A DNA stretch of 64,000 bases from an uncultured Cohaesibacter sp. (GCF_963676275.1 NZ_OY781091.1:372001-436000), one strand, 5' to 3'. Counted from the first letter of the stretch, positions 43,647 to 53,366 are shown. Notes: generated from the sequence alone by a model not told the origin. Numbers and translations are program-made.

Positions 43647-45102
43647 GGCCCGACCCCTCGACATATTCATCATGGCCATCCAGAGAGAAGGTAAGCCCCT
43701 CATCATGGGAGCCGGATTGCTGCTGCCCGCCGCTGCCCGACTCAGAGCCGTTGCCCGATCCCGAAAAGGCCGATTTGTCCTGCCCATTCTGCTGGCTGAG
43801 ATTGTCCGATGCGGAAGGCGGCAGGATCTGGGACGCGCCCTTTTCATCAATCGCGACAATGGAAATGCGGTCTGTATGATAGCCCGCCTTTTGCAGCAGC
43901 TTGTTCAGCTCCTGCTGGTTATTCTCCAACATCTGGGCTGTTGCTGCCTTGGTTGCCTCAATGCGGACCTCGACATTATTGTCATTGAGCCGCACCGACA
44001 GGCGTACCTTGCCCAGATCCGCCGGATGCAGCTGGATATCCAGCACCCGCAAGGCATCGCCGCTGCGGTGAAGCCTGAGGCTGCCGCCAAGCTGGGCATC
44101 AAGAGAGCTTTCCGGATTGGACGCACTCTGGCCATTGAGACTGTTGCTGATCGCATCGCCGATCTGCTTGAGAACCGAATTGGCAGTGCCTGTGCCCAAC
44201 GGACCAGCGGCGGCTCCGGCTGTCTCGAGCATGTCGACCGGGGCGAAATGGGTTTCCTGTTTCAAAACCGTGAAGCCGTCGCGCTGGGCCTGCTGGGTGG
44301 GTGTCAGCATGGCTTCCTTGACGATTGGCACCAGCTTGTCGAAAGCGGATGTTGCGCGGCTATCCAGTTTGTAGGCGGCCAGATTGTTCATGTCAGCCGC
44401 GTTGGCGCCAACAGATCCGGCGCTCCTTGCCAATTGTTCGGCGCTGCCAAGCTGGATCTGCTCAGGCTGCTGGGCAAGGGTCTTGAAGATGTTCTTGTCT
44501 TGCGCGGCTTCTTGTGCGGCATTCATTGCTGCTTGCTGCGACAGGGCCGTTTGACGCCCGTCAGCCTGCATTTGGCCCTGCTGCGCAGAAGCTGTTGCAC
44601 TCGTTCCATTTTGCCCCGCCAATTGTTGCAGCAGATCCGCGCCTGAAGAGGCATCAGCCAGCGTTCCACCATTGCCGGGGAGCATGTCCGAGGTATCGCA
44701 GGCAACCGTTTCGCCAAACCCGGCCTCAGCTAGCAATTGCTGAACGGAGGTGAAGTCCGATTGTTTCCCTGCCTCGGAGCCCGCTTTCCCCGCTCCCTGA
44801 TCGGCAGACATTTCTTGCGATGGATTATGCTTGCCATTGGCCTCGGGGGATACCAGATCAAACAGTTTCTCGAATGGCGTCTGCCCCTCTTCGCCATCGG
44901 CCTTCCGCGTGCTTTCCTTGCGGGTCTTGTTCTCTGCCGATGCCTGCTCGCTGGCTGCCGGGTCGATCTCTTCTCCGGTATCGGGCCTGTTATCCTGCGC
45001 ACTGTTTCTTTGCTGGCCCTGTCCGTGAATGGATTGCCTGCCTGAAAGCAGCGCCTTGTTATTGACGAATGGGGCGGCAGCGGGAATGGTCTGACTGGGC
45101 AT
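43600..45102 (-). CDS. fliK: Flagellar hook-length control protein FliK
   Basis: A 500-residue secreted ruler. The long N-terminal part is low in complexity, rich in Gln, Ala and Ser, as expected. The C-terminal Flg_hook domain (about 340-430) has LRVLDIQLHPADLGKVRLSV and VEVRIEATKAATAQMLENNQ. It begins 7 bases after motC in the same operon, and its end overlaps the start of the transglycosylase. Confidence 0.92.
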   Translation of the reverse strand: MPSQTIPAAAPFVNNKALLSGRQSIHGQGQQRNSAQDNRPDTGEEIDPAASEQASAENKTRKESTRKADGEEGQTPFEKLFDLVSPEANGKHNPSQEMSADQGAGKAGSEAGKQSDFTSVQQLLAEAGFGETVACDTSDMLPGNGGTLADASSGADLLQQLAGQNGTSATASAQQGQMQADGRQTALSQQAAMNAAQEAAQDKNIFKTLAQQPEQIQLGSAEQLARSAGSVGANAADMNNLAAYKLDSRATSAFDKLVPIVKEAMLTPTQQAQRDGFTVLKQETHFAPVDMLETAGAAAGPLGTGTANSVLKQIGDAISNSLNGQSASNPESSLDAQLGGSLRLHRSGDALRVLDIQLHPADLGKVRLSVRLNDNNVEVRIEATKAATAQMLENNQQELNKLLQKAGYHTDRISIVAIDEKGASQILPPSASDNLSQQNGQDKSAFSGSGNGSESGSGGQQQSGSHDEGLTFSLDGHDEYVEGSGHEASVSSQPYRGLTL

Positions 45103-45108
45103 GGCTTT

Positions 45109-46692
45109 TTACCGTAGAGATGATTGCTTTGAAGAGGTCAGGAACAGATCGGTCTGCTTTATGGCACGTCTGCCTTGTGTGAGGGTTTCCAGCTGCCAAC
45201 CGGGTTCGCCCTTGTCGGCTGTGGAGGGCATGATGCTGAAAGCCAGCGTCGGATCATCATTCTCCGGCCAGGCGCGGATATTGTTCAGCACCTGCGCGAT
45301 CTTGTCGGCCAGAAGCTGGTCGCGGCTGCTCAGGCTGCTGCGGTTCACCGCCCACAAATGCTGCAGGGCGAGCTTGATGCTGTCCGCATCGATCATCGAA
45401 CCGGCGAGATAGAGATGCGAGCGCGCCTGATCCGCAGAGCCATCAAGGGTCAGGGGCAAGGCTGCCTTTGCGGCCTGCTGGGCCAAGGCGACATTGCCGC
45501 CGACCAGACTTGAATAGGACAGCAGCAGATATAGGCCGCGCCGGGCATCCATGTCGAATTCGGAAATGACCGTATCCAGCTCAGCAAAGGTGGTGCCGGA
45601 CTTGCTTTCACCGAAGCGCCGCATGGCAATGGCAAAGCGGCGGCGGAAATCCGAATTATAGATCGAATTGTTGAAGCGCCGCATATATTGCAGGGAGTAG
45701 GCCTGAAACAGTCTGGCATCACTCTGGGCCGCCGCAACCGAGACCCCGCGCCGGAGGGCGGCTTCTTCGACCAGAGAACCGGGCAGCAACAGGCGCGCCT
45801 TGTCGATTGCGGCAAGGGCGTCTTCCAGATTTTCGGGCAGGGAAAGGATTGCCTGCACCAGTGCGATCTGGCCCCCCAGCGTTGGCGACAAGGACAGCGG
45901 ATCGATGGGCGACAGGGCGCGGTAGGCCTCTCCTCTTCTGCCCTCGATATAGGCCAGCGCTCCCTTCAGCAAAGCCGGATCGATCGCCGCGGGAGGATCA
46001 AGCGAGAGCAGATGGTGACCCACGGCCGGATGTCCCCCGGACAGCAGGTGAATGACCGCCGCTCTGGCATTCTGCGGATTTTGCCAGGCATCCGGTCCCA
46101 GCTCCAGAAAATGCTGGTTGAGATTGGCGATCAGTTTGCGTTGAGCGGTGAAGGCCTGCATCGAACCTTTCGCCGTTTGCGCCTGCATGCTCTGGACAAC
46201 GCGAACCTGAAGATAGGGCTGCATGTCATCAACCGAAGCATCCACCGCATGGGGAGCAAGCTGATCCGGAGCCGTTTCATCCAGCAAAGAAGCGGCCGTT
46301 GCATTCTGTGATGATGCGGGCTCAGGCGCCTTCTGTTGGCTTTTTGCCGGGTGTCTCTTGGCCGGAACCATGGAGATGCCGCCTCCTATGACGCGGATCT
46401 TCTTAGCCTCAGATTGCGCTCCTGCTTTAGCGTCGGTTTCAGCGTAGGCCTTCGTCTCCGTGCCAGCCTCCATTCCGGCCGACTGGGCCACTTCGGCGGC
46501 ATGACTGGCGCTGACCAGCAGGCTGGTATATGGCAGACTGGTAAACAGCAGGCCGGCAAAAAGAAGGCCGGTAAAAAGAAGACAAGAAACCGGAAGGCCG
46601 GGTAGCAGCCGGGAACGCGCAGAGATGCGCAGAGGGGGGCAGCGCCGGTAAAGGTGCGAAGGCGCGCCCTCTGATAAGACATGCTTTATCAT
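45109..46692 (-). CDS. motC: Flagellar motor protein MotC
   Basis: A 527-residue periplasmic protein specific to Hyphomicrobiales that binds the MotB periplasmic part and is needed for motor function. The first 60 residues are a signal region with a Leu-rich internal repeat. The mature part contains LIANLNQHFLELGPDAWQNP, YIEGRRGEAYRALSPIDPLS and LQYMRRFNNSIYNSDFRRRF, typical of MotC. The start overlaps the motB stop by ATGA. Its chaperone MotE is at 28092. Confidence 0.93.
   Translation of the reverse strand: MIKHVLSEGAPSHLYRRCPPLRISARSRLLPGLPVSCLLFTGLLFAGLLFTSLPYTSLLVSASHAAEVAQSAGMEAGTETKAYAETDAKAGAQSEAKKIRVIGGGISMVPAKRHPAKSQQKAPEPASSQNATAASLLDETAPDQLAPHAVDASVDDMQPYLQVRVVQSMQAQTAKGSMQAFTAQRKLIANLNQHFLELGPDAWQNPQNARAAVIHLLSGGHPAVGHHLLSLDPPAAIDPALLKGALAYIEGRRGEAYRALSPIDPLSLSPTLGGQIALVQAILSLPENLEDALAAIDKARLLLPGSLVEEAALRRGVSVAAAQSDARLFQAYSLQYMRRFNNSIYNSDFRRRFAIAMRRFGESKSGTTFAELDTVISEFDMDARRGLYLLLSYSSLVGGNVALAQQAAKAALPLTLDGSADQARSHLYLAGSMIDADSIKLALQHLWAVNRSSLSSRDQLLADKIAQVLNNIRAWPENDDPTLAFSIMPSTADKGEPGWQLETLTQGRRAIKQTDLFLTSSKQSSLR
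46530..46575. repeat. Tandem 15-bp repeats in the motC signal region
   Basis: About three degenerate 15-bp units (for example CAGGCCGGCAAAAAG and AAGGCCGGTAAAAAG on the plus strand) encode the FTGLLFAGLLFTS stretch of the MotC signal peptide. Confidence 0.65.
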
Positions 46693-48290
46693 GACTTGGT
46701 CTCCTTGACCGGGTGCACGAGGATTTCAATACGGCGGTTATCATCGGCCTGCGGATTGTCGGGATGCTTCAGGGCCCGGTCGGCATAGCCTTCCACGCGC
46801 AGCAGACGATTTTCGTCGAGCCCGCCGCGGATGAGCATGAAGCGGGCCATATGGGCGCGTGCGGTGGAAAGATACCAGTTGTCGGACTTCCCGCTCCTGA
46901 AAGGACGCCCATCGGTATGGCCGCGAATGATGATATCACCCTTGAGACTTTTCAGGCTCTTGGCTATCCGCTCCAACAGAATGATCGACTGCGCCGTCGG
47001 TTCGGAAGATCCGATGGCAAACATGCCGTAATTGGCGCTGTCCGAGACATTGATGAGAATGTCATCGCCGCTTGTGGTAACGGTGATTTCCTTGCCCATG
47101 GTCTGGCCGACGGTTGGTTTCGGGTCTTCATTGAGCGCCGCGCCCAGAATCTGCTTGAAGGCATTCACCTGTGCTGCCAGAGCTTCATTGAGCGCAGCAT
47201 TGAGTGCCGCACTAATGGTCTTGTCGGCCTCCGAGGCTTTCAACCCGGTCATTTGTGCCTTGTCCGCCTCGTCCGCATTGTCCGCGAGCTTTGCCAAAGC
47301 CAATGCCACAGGAGCCGGAACTTGCGTCAGCGCCTTTTGGTCTTCCTGCGGGCTTTCGCCCTGAAGGCCCTGTTGCTGATGTTCATCCTGTTTGAGCGCC
47401 TCGGCCGCTGCCCTTGCTTGCGCTCCGGCATTGGCGGCGCTTTCAAAGGCCATGGTGAGAGCCGTATCTTCTGGATCTTCTGGCGCATCCATATTCGCGT
47501 CCATGGTCGCGGCCATTTTAAGCTCAGTCCCGGCCTCGTTCATCTCCTCCGAACGGATGTCGCCATTGTCTTGCCCGACGATGGAGAAATTCGCTGAACT
47601 GGCATCCTCGGCAATGGTTTTGTCTTCCAGTGAAAGAGGGTTGAGTTGCCATGAGAGGGGGGCGAAGGGATCACGCATGGCCGCGCCGCCCTGGCCCTGA
47701 ATCTGTCCCTGAATGGGATCGCTGATCTGGTCGGCGGTCTGGGCCGATGAGGCCTCATTCTTCGCCTGCTCGGAAAAGGCTCTGTCATTCATGACGATGC
47801 GATCAAGAACCCCGTAAGGGTCGGAGAAGATTTCTGCCTCGGTAAAGCTTGGCAGCCTTCTCGTCTCTGTTCCTCCGTCCCGATCCCCGACGCTGCCCGC
47901 CACACCGTTGTTCCCGGTCTCGCTCGATGATGCCGTCATGGCGGTGCGGGAAGACGCCTCGTCAGAGGAGGAATGATCCGGTAGCTTGGTGTTGGGCGGC
48001 GTGGCCTCCGTGCCGATTTTCTGTTCCTTGGGGTCCGGGTCTTCCAGCCCTTTGGGGAAAGCGGTCATTGCGGAAAGCTTCACCGGATTGAAATAGCGGG
48101 CGATATGCTTCTTGGCTGCCTCATCGGTGCTGGAGATCAGCCACATCACCATGAAAAATGCCATCATGGCCGTCATGAAATCGGCATGGGCTATCTTCCA
48201 GACGCCGCCATGATGCCGGTCCGCATCATAATCATAGCGACGGCGTATGATGATCAATTCCTTGTCATTGGCATGTTCCTGATCAGACAT
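46689..48290 (-). CDS. motB: Flagellar motor stator protein MotB
   Basis: A 533-residue stator protein. A single membrane helix follows Asp37 in KIAHADFMTAMMAFFMVMWL, the proton-carrying Asp. A plug-like segment (AAKKHIARYFNPVKLSAM) comes next, then a very long Ala/Gln/Glu-rich linker (about 80-380), and an OmpA-like peptidoglycan-binding domain (IIIRGHTDGRPFRSGKSDNW and RVEGYADRAL). It is far longer than the enteric protein because of the linker, as usual in Rhizobiales. It overlaps the gene before it by 8 bases. MotA is encoded about 13 kb away, at 61084. Confidence 0.95.
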   Translation of the reverse strand: MSDQEHANDKELIIIRRRYDYDADRHHGGVWKIAHADFMTAMMAFFMVMWLISSTDEAAKKHIARYFNPVKLSAMTAFPKGLEDPDPKEQKIGTEATPPNTKLPDHSSSDEASSRTAMTASSSETGNNGVAGSVGDRDGGTETRRLPSFTEAEIFSDPYGVLDRIVMNDRAFSEQAKNEASSAQTADQISDPIQGQIQGQGGAAMRDPFAPLSWQLNPLSLEDKTIAEDASSANFSIVGQDNGDIRSEEMNEAGTELKMAATMDANMDAPEDPEDTALTMAFESAANAGAQARAAAEALKQDEHQQQGLQGESPQEDQKALTQVPAPVALALAKLADNADEADKAQMTGLKASEADKTISAALNAALNEALAAQVNAFKQILGAALNEDPKPTVGQTMGKEITVTTSGDDILINVSDSANYGMFAIGSSEPTAQSIILLERIAKSLKSLKGDIIIRGHTDGRPFRSGKSDNWYLSTARAHMARFMLIRGGLDENRLLRVEGYADRALKHPDNPQADDNRRIEILVHPVKETKS

Positions 48291-49098
48291 CTTGGACGGC
48301 CTCTTTGAGTTGGGTCATATAGTCGGCAAGGCGCGTTTCAAAAATGCAGGCATCCACTTGCAGTGAGATTTCTTCACCTTCGCCCTGTTGGTCCTGCGGC
48401 AGAATGTCCCCGACAAGCGCCGACAGTTTTTCGCAGTCCACGGCAGCGCCAAGCTGTTTGAGCAGATGGTCGGGGCCGGTCAGAACCGGGCTGTCGGCAA
48501 CCGAATCCTGCAATGCCTGCTCGGCAACCTCGGCAAATAGCGCGATAATCCTGTGATGGGCCTGCTCCGCAAGAAAGGGCTGGAGCAGGTCGGCCAGCTG
48601 ATCGGCCAACATGGTCCTGATCATGTCCATCTGCTCGGCAATATGCCCGTTCAACTGGCGTTGCAGTTCAGCAGCCAGCACCTGCTTCATGGCATCGAAC
48701 TCCTCGCGCAACTTGCCCCGTTGCACGGAAAGCTGTTCCTGCCAGAGAATTTCCGCGTCCCTCAGCCCTCTGGACCATGCCTCTGTCTGCACGATCTGGG
48801 TATCTTTCAGGCTCTTGGGATCAATCTTGATCTTTTCAGCCGGAAGCAGGAGATCAAGGCCGCCAAACCGGATGTCCGCAGGCGTTTTGGCCGAAGTGGT
48901 TGCGGTTGCGGCTGTAGCTGCGGCTTCGGCTGACCCGTTGACGTCTATCGGCGCTCTGGCGTCCTTCGCTGTTTTGACTTGTTTCAGCATGGTTTCTACG
49001 ACCAGAGGCTTGATTGTCAGCTGTTCGGGAGACCCCGCTTGAACCGAATGAGCCGCATGAACCGAGGGGATAAGATCCTTGAGTGCCAGTGCCATCAT
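48283..49098 (-). CDS. FliH-like flagellar protein (putative export ATPase regulator)
   Basis: A 271-residue cytoplasmic protein without strong known motifs. The central part (about 105-190) is Gln/Glu-rich coiled coil (WQEQLSVQRGKLREEFDAMK), followed by a helical domain (LLQPFLAEQAHHRIIALFAE) and a short beta-rich end. This layout and the position directly after fliF suggest a FliH analogue that holds the ATPase FliI. No other FliH candidate is in the window. Start ATGA overlaps the fliF stop. The assignment is an inference. Confidence 0.6.
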   Translation of the reverse strand: MMALALKDLIPSVHAAHSVQAGSPEQLTIKPLVVETMLKQVKTAKDARAPIDVNGSAEAAATAATATTSAKTPADIRFGGLDLLLPAEKIKIDPKSLKDTQIVQTEAWSRGLRDAEILWQEQLSVQRGKLREEFDAMKQVLAAELQRQLNGHIAEQMDMIRTMLADQLADLLQPFLAEQAHHRIIALFAEVAEQALQDSVADSPVLTGPDHLLKQLGAAVDCEKLSALVGDILPQDQQGEGEEISLQVDACIFETRLADYMTQLKEAVQDV

Positions 49099-50735
49099 GC
49101 CGTCTCCGATTCATAGAACCACTGTTTGAGAATGGCCGCAGACTGTTCTTCATTCATTTCCACCACCCGCTCAAGCTTGCGCACCGGCGAGGCTTCCAGC
49201 TTCTTGGAAAGCTCCTCTATCAGGCCGGCATGGGTGCTCGGATCGGTGGCGGAAAAGCCCATATGATCTTCCAGCTCGGCCAAATGTTCGGCATCTTCGG
49301 GAAGATTGTCATTGGCCACGGGTTTTGGAACCAGAGCGCTGATCGCCGGACGCAGGCCGAACCAGATCAACAGCGTCGCAACCACCAGAATGCTGACGGC
49401 GTTGACGACATTGCCCGACTGCTGCATCAGCACCTGGGTAATGGTCAGCGGCGGCAGAGGCTCCAGCTCACCGGTACCGGCCTTGAAATCGACCACGGCC
49501 ACCTTGATCTGATCGCCGCGATTGTCGTTTAGACCGGCAGCCGAGGAGGCCAGCGAGCTTATCTCTTCGATATGATGATTGATGGCGGCATTGATTGTGG
49601 CTTCGTCGGCATTCTCGCCCAGACTTTCCATCAATCTTGCCCGATTGACCAGAACCGCGATGGAAAGGCGCTCCACATCATAGCCCTCGCGGGTTTGTTC
49701 GACCTTCTTGCTCGAAATCTCGTAATTGATGGTTTCCTCGCGCCGTTGGTTTTCTTCCAGCGACTGTTCCGAGCCGCTGTTGTCCACCGTTTCGCTGGGC
49801 AGATTCTGCTCGACGGTCGTGGGCGGCTGGGAGCTGGCATTCTGCGAGCTTTCGCTGGAGCGAACGGTCTGCACCGAACGCTCGATGCGGCTGTCCGGAT
49901 CAAAGATCGTCTGCGCCACATGCTCCTTGTCCGTATTCAGCGTCGCAGCCACGGAAACCTGAAAATTCGACAGCCCGAGATAGGGGGTAAGCGTCTTTCT
50001 GATATTTTCCTGAATGCGGTTGGAAACAAGGGTCTCAAGTCCGGCCATTTCGCCTGCGGAGGTTGCGTCCTTGCCCTGACCCGAAGCGAGCAACTCGCCT
50101 GAGGCATCCAGAACGGTAACCTCGGCAGGCTTCATGCCGGGCACGGCGGCCGCAACAAGATAGCGGATGGCCTGCGCGGTCTGGAATTCTCCCGTTCCCG
50201 AAGCGCGAATGACGACCGAGGCCGAAGGGGTCTGGTCTTTCTTGCGGAAGGATCCCTTCTCGGGCAATACGATATGCACGCGCGCCGACTGGACATCTTT
50301 CATCGACTGGATCGTTCGCCCCAATTCGCCCTCGAGTGCGCGAACGCGGGTAATCTCCTGCATGAAGGATGTCAGCCCGAGAGATCCCAGATTGTCAAAC
50401 AGTTCATAACCGGCGCTGTCGCCCCGCGGCAGGCCTCTTTCGGCCAGCAGCATGCGGGCCTGCGAGGCGGCCGAGTGAGAGACCAGCACGGCGGAACTTT
50501 CGGTGTTGACATCGAACCGGATGCCCGAATCCTGCAAGGCCGAGCCGATACGGGTGATATCTTCCCGATCAAGGCCGGAATAGAGAACGGTCATTTGCGG
50601 CTTGGAAAGGAAATAGGCTCCGCCGCCAACCATCAAAAGGGTCATCAGCCCGATAAGACCAAGAGCCAGTAGCCGTCTGGGTCCGAGCTCTTTGAGATTT
50701 GCCAATATTTTTTCGGCTTGTTCACTGCCAGGCAT
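49095..50735 (-). CDS. fliF: Flagellar MS-ring protein FliF
   Basis: A 546-residue inner-membrane protein that forms the MS ring. Membrane helices lie at about 22-44 and 440-460. The ring-building motifs include MTVLYSGLDREDITRIGSAL, ARMLLAERGLPRGDSAGYEL, FMQEITRVRALEGELGRTIQ and VQSARVHIVLPEKGSF. The C-terminal cytoplasmic part, which binds FliG, ends in EQSAAILKQWFYESETA. First gene of a five-to-six gene operon. FliG is not in the window. Confidence 0.97.
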   Translation of the reverse strand: MPGSEQAEKILANLKELGPRRLLALGLIGLMTLLMVGGGAYFLSKPQMTVLYSGLDREDITRIGSALQDSGIRFDVNTESSAVLVSHSAASQARMLLAERGLPRGDSAGYELFDNLGSLGLTSFMQEITRVRALEGELGRTIQSMKDVQSARVHIVLPEKGSFRKKDQTPSASVVIRASGTGEFQTAQAIRYLVAAAVPGMKPAEVTVLDASGELLASGQGKDATSAGEMAGLETLVSNRIQENIRKTLTPYLGLSNFQVSVAATLNTDKEHVAQTIFDPDSRIERSVQTVRSSESSQNASSQPPTTVEQNLPSETVDNSGSEQSLEENQRREETINYEISSKKVEQTREGYDVERLSIAVLVNRARLMESLGENADEATINAAINHHIEEISSLASSAAGLNDNRGDQIKVAVVDFKAGTGELEPLPPLTITQVLMQQSGNVVNAVSILVVATLLIWFGLRPAISALVPKPVANDNLPEDAEHLAELEDHMGFSATDPSTHAGLIEELSKKLEASPVRKLERVVEMNEEQSAAILKQWFYESETA

Positions 50736-50878
50736 CGAAATTCAACCCTCTTCATGCAAAAGGAAATGTCTCTTGATGACTATGGGCTGGCAAACTTGCG
50801 CGAAGCCTGCGAGGGCAGCAACAAATTGCAGATAAATATCCAAAAACAAGCAGGACCAATGACATATTGGAAATGAAT

Positions 50879-50908
50879 AAAAGGCGCATCCGTCGGGATG
50901 CGCCTTTT
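50879..50908. terminator. Strong terminator after the flagellin gene
   Basis: A perfect 13-bp stem AAAAGGCGCATCC / GGATGCGCCTTTT with a 4-base loop, 40 bases after the flagellin stop on the minus strand; symmetrical T runs. Confidence 0.93.
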
Positions 50909-50947
50909 ACAGCTTTCACAATATCAAGAGCCCACTTGTTGTTCAGC

Positions 50948-51925
50948 TTACTGGAACAGAGACAGAATGCTCTGAGAACCAGAGTTGGCAATAGAGAGAG
51001 CCTGAATGCCAAGCTGCTGCTGAACCTGAAGAGCCTTCAGACGAGTGGATTCTTCGTTCATGTCTGCGTCAACCAGCTGGCCAACACCACGATCGATGGC
51101 ATCGGTCAGTTCACTGATGAAGTCGTTCTGCATGTCAACGCGGGTTTTGATCGAACCCAGGTTGGTTGCCGCGTCCGTCAGTGCGCTGAGCTGTTCGTCT
51201 ACCGCACCGATCAGGCTGTCAAGGTCAGCAAGGTCGGTTGTCGAGTCGGTCACTGCGGTGATATCCAGAGTGAAGACCGAAACAGAGGTACCAGTGCCGT
51301 CACCACCCGTAAAGGCGATAGAAGAACCCGTAGGTGCATAGGCGTTGTCAGTAAGACCTGTCAGATCGCCATCCAGAATGCCGGCACCAGCACCACCCGT
51401 GTCAAACAGACGGGTGCTTGCAATATCGACATCAATATTCTGGATCGATACAGAACCGTTGGAGCGGCTGAAGGATGCTACGATCTGCTTGGTGTCAACA
51501 CTGATGGTGGAGTCCGAAGACAGCCAGTTTTCAGAGTTGAACACAGCAGAATCAGACGTGCTCTTGAGCTGTTTCTGAAGTTCTGTGATATCCGACTGGA
51601 TCTTCTCGCGGTCAACACCAGGCTGCTTGGCAGCAACCAGTTTCGCCTTGATCTCGGAAACGACATCGACGGTGGAGTTGAGAGCGGTGTACATGGTATC
51701 TACGGTAGCAGCACCAAGACCAAGAGCATCCTGCACAGCGGACAATGCGCTATTGTCTGACCGCATCGTGGTAGCGATGGACCAGTAGGCAGCGTTGTCT
51801 TCAGCGCCGGAAACACGCATACCGGTGGAAATGCGTTCCTGAGTGGCGTCCAGAGATTTGTTGGTTGCGTTCAGGGTCTGCAAAGCAGTCATTGCAGAAG
51901 TGTTGGTCAGAATACTGTTAGACAT
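50948..51925 (-). CDS. Flagellin
   Basis: A 325-residue filament subunit, the only flagellin gene in the window. The conserved N-terminal D0/D1 part has SAMTALQTLNATNKSLDATQ, RISTGMRVSGAEDNAAYWSI and ATTMRSDNSALSAVQDALGL. The C-terminal part has RVDMQNDFISELTDAIDRGV and LQVQQQLGIQALSIANSGSQ. The middle is short and variable. ATG 51925 has AAGGGA upstream; the longer frame lacks support. It stands alone between two strong terminators, fitting high expression under FlbT/FlaF control. Confidence 0.97.
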   Translation of the reverse strand: MSNSILTNTSAMTALQTLNATNKSLDATQERISTGMRVSGAEDNAAYWSIATTMRSDNSALSAVQDALGLGAATVDTMYTALNSTVDVVSEIKAKLVAAKQPGVDREKIQSDITELQKQLKSTSDSAVFNSENWLSSDSTISVDTKQIVASFSRSNGSVSIQNIDVDIASTRLFDTGGAGAGILDGDLTGLTDNAYAPTGSSIAFTGGDGTGTSVSVFTLDITAVTDSTTDLADLDSLIGAVDEQLSALTDAATNLGSIKTRVDMQNDFISELTDAIDRGVGQLVDADMNEESTRLKALQVQQQLGIQALSIANSGSQSILSLFQ

Positions 51926-52136
51926 AATAGTGTCCCTTTCAAGGAATGAGTTGTTGGGGACATTCCGGGCTTGTATCCGGGACAACAGGGCGGCTTCATG
52001 CCTTTGAACATTTGTTTTCCAGTTATGCTCAACCTGTCGTGCTTCTCACCATAGGGAGCAAAGCTTGCCTCAGGCTGACCAATTCTCCCGCTTGTGTATT
52101 TTTCTCTCTTCGGCCTTGGCTAGTGCTGAAAATAAA
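51926..52136 (-). promoter_or_regulatory. Flagellin promoter and leader region
   Basis: The 211 bases between the upstream terminator and the flagellin ATG must hold the flagellin promoter and the 5' leader on which FlbT would act. I could not assign a defined promoter sequence. Confidence 0.5.
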
Positions 52137-52166
52137 AGAAAAAGCCCCTCTAAGGGGGCTTTTTCT
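52137..52166. terminator. Terminator after the FliJ-like gene
   Basis: A perfect 12-bp stem AGAAAAAGCCCC / GGGGCTTTTTCT with a 6-base loop, 30 bases after the stop of the minus-strand gene. It closes the long DUF1217-to-fliJ-like operon. Confidence 0.9.
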
Positions 52167-52195
52167 GGCTTGTGAAAAATGGCTGTTTTTCTGGT

Positions 52196-52594
52196 TTAAA
52201 AATGTTTGGCCTTGGGATTGGTGACCATTTCAAGAATTTCCATATTGTCCGATTTCTCCTGCTCCTTGCGCTCCTTGGCTTCCACCATGGACAGGAAACG
52301 CCGGACCGATTCCATCGTCGTACCATGTTTGCGCAATTGCTTTTGCAACACCGCCAGCGCCTGATCCAGCTCGGCGCGTTCCTTGGCCACCTTCTTGAGC
52401 TGCCGGGCATGGGAGGCCATCAGCGCGTTGACCAGAATGGGATCCCCTTCCGCCATCAGCCTGACCAGCGAGGCTTCCTTCTGGCGCAGTTCTGTTTTCT
52501 GTTGAACGGTCTGTTCAACGGCTCTCTGGGTGCTGTTGTGCATTTGTTCCTGGGCATGCAGAAGTCTGCGAAGTCTTTCGGTTCTTTTTGACAT
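52196..52594 (-). CDS. FliJ-like coiled-coil flagellar protein
   Basis: A 132-residue, highly charged helical protein; almost all of it (about 5-120) is predicted coiled coil with many Gln, Glu, Lys and Arg residues (TERLRRLLHAQEQMHNSTQR, ARQLKKVAKERAELDQALAV). Size, coiled-coil form and place in an operon with fliI, flhA and fliR fit FliJ, the stalk between FliI and FlhA. Sequence similarity to classical FliJ is weak, so the name is an inference. It starts 13 bases after the fliR stop. Confidence 0.65.
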   Translation of the reverse strand: MSKRTERLRRLLHAQEQMHNSTQRAVEQTVQQKTELRQKEASLVRLMAEGDPILVNALMASHARQLKKVAKERAELDQALAVLQKQLRKHGTTMESVRRFLSMVEAKERKEQEKSDNMEILEMVTNPKAKHF

Positions 52595-52607
52595 TTTTTT
52601 CTCTACT

Positions 52608-53360
52608 TCATCGGCTTAAGGCAAGCGAAAAGGCGTCGATGAAAATCCCCACCATTTCGCTGACGACAAACATGGTCAGCAACAGGCCACCCATCAGAAT
52701 GAACGGCATGGAGACAAAATACACCGGTATCTGCGGGGTGAATTTGTTCATCAGGCCGAGAGAAAGGTTGGCAAGCACTGAGTAAAGGACGAAAGGGCTC
52801 GAGACGCGCAAGGCGACAAGAAAGGCCTCCGTCAGGCTATCCACAAACTGGATAAGGGATCCCTGGGCATCAAAGGAAAGTCCGGGAGGGATGACCGAAA
52901 ATGAGGACACCAGCCCGGAAATCAACTGCCAATGCAGCCCGGAAATGAAGATCATGACTATCGCCGTCATGGTGATGATATTGACCATCGGTGGCAGGGC
53001 ATTGTCCGATTCAAGCGGGCTGCCACCCATGGCAGCCAGATTCATGAAGGTGGCGGCATAATTGCCCATGGTCTCAAGGGCCGTCATGAAAATGCGGCCG
53101 ATGAAGCCAATGGTGACACCGGTCAGCAATTCGGTGGTGATCAGCAGCACCACCCGGCCAAGCTCGGTGTCCGGCAGGCTTTTGAGAACCGGTGCCAGCA
53201 GCAGCGGTGCCAGTCCGATGGAGACCGCCAGCGAGAGGAACAGCCGGACATTCCTTGGAATGCGCGAGCTGCCAAATCCCGGCATGATCATCAGGCAGGC
53301 ACCAACGCGGCACTGGATCAGGAAGACGGCAAGCAGGGTTGTCGGGTGTAACCAGGTCAT
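52608..53360 (-). CDS. fliR: Flagellar export gate protein FliR
   Basis: A 250-residue membrane protein with about six helices, part of the FliPQR gate. Family features are RVGACLMIMPGFGSSRIPRN (after the first helix), ELLTGVTIGFIGRIFMTALE and the C-terminal LGLMNKFTPQIPVYFVSMPF. It begins 6 bases after flhA. Confidence 0.95.
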   Translation of the reverse strand: MTWLHPTTLLAVFLIQCRVGACLMIMPGFGSSRIPRNVRLFLSLAVSIGLAPLLLAPVLKSLPDTELGRVVLLITTELLTGVTIGFIGRIFMTALETMGNYAATFMNLAAMGGSPLESDNALPPMVNIITMTAIVMIFISGLHWQLISGLVSSFSVIPPGLSFDAQGSLIQFVDSLTEAFLVALRVSSPFVLYSVLANLSLGLMNKFTPQIPVYFVSMPFILMGGLLLTMFVVSEMVGIFIDAFSLALSR

Positions 53361-53366
53361 GGCAGA

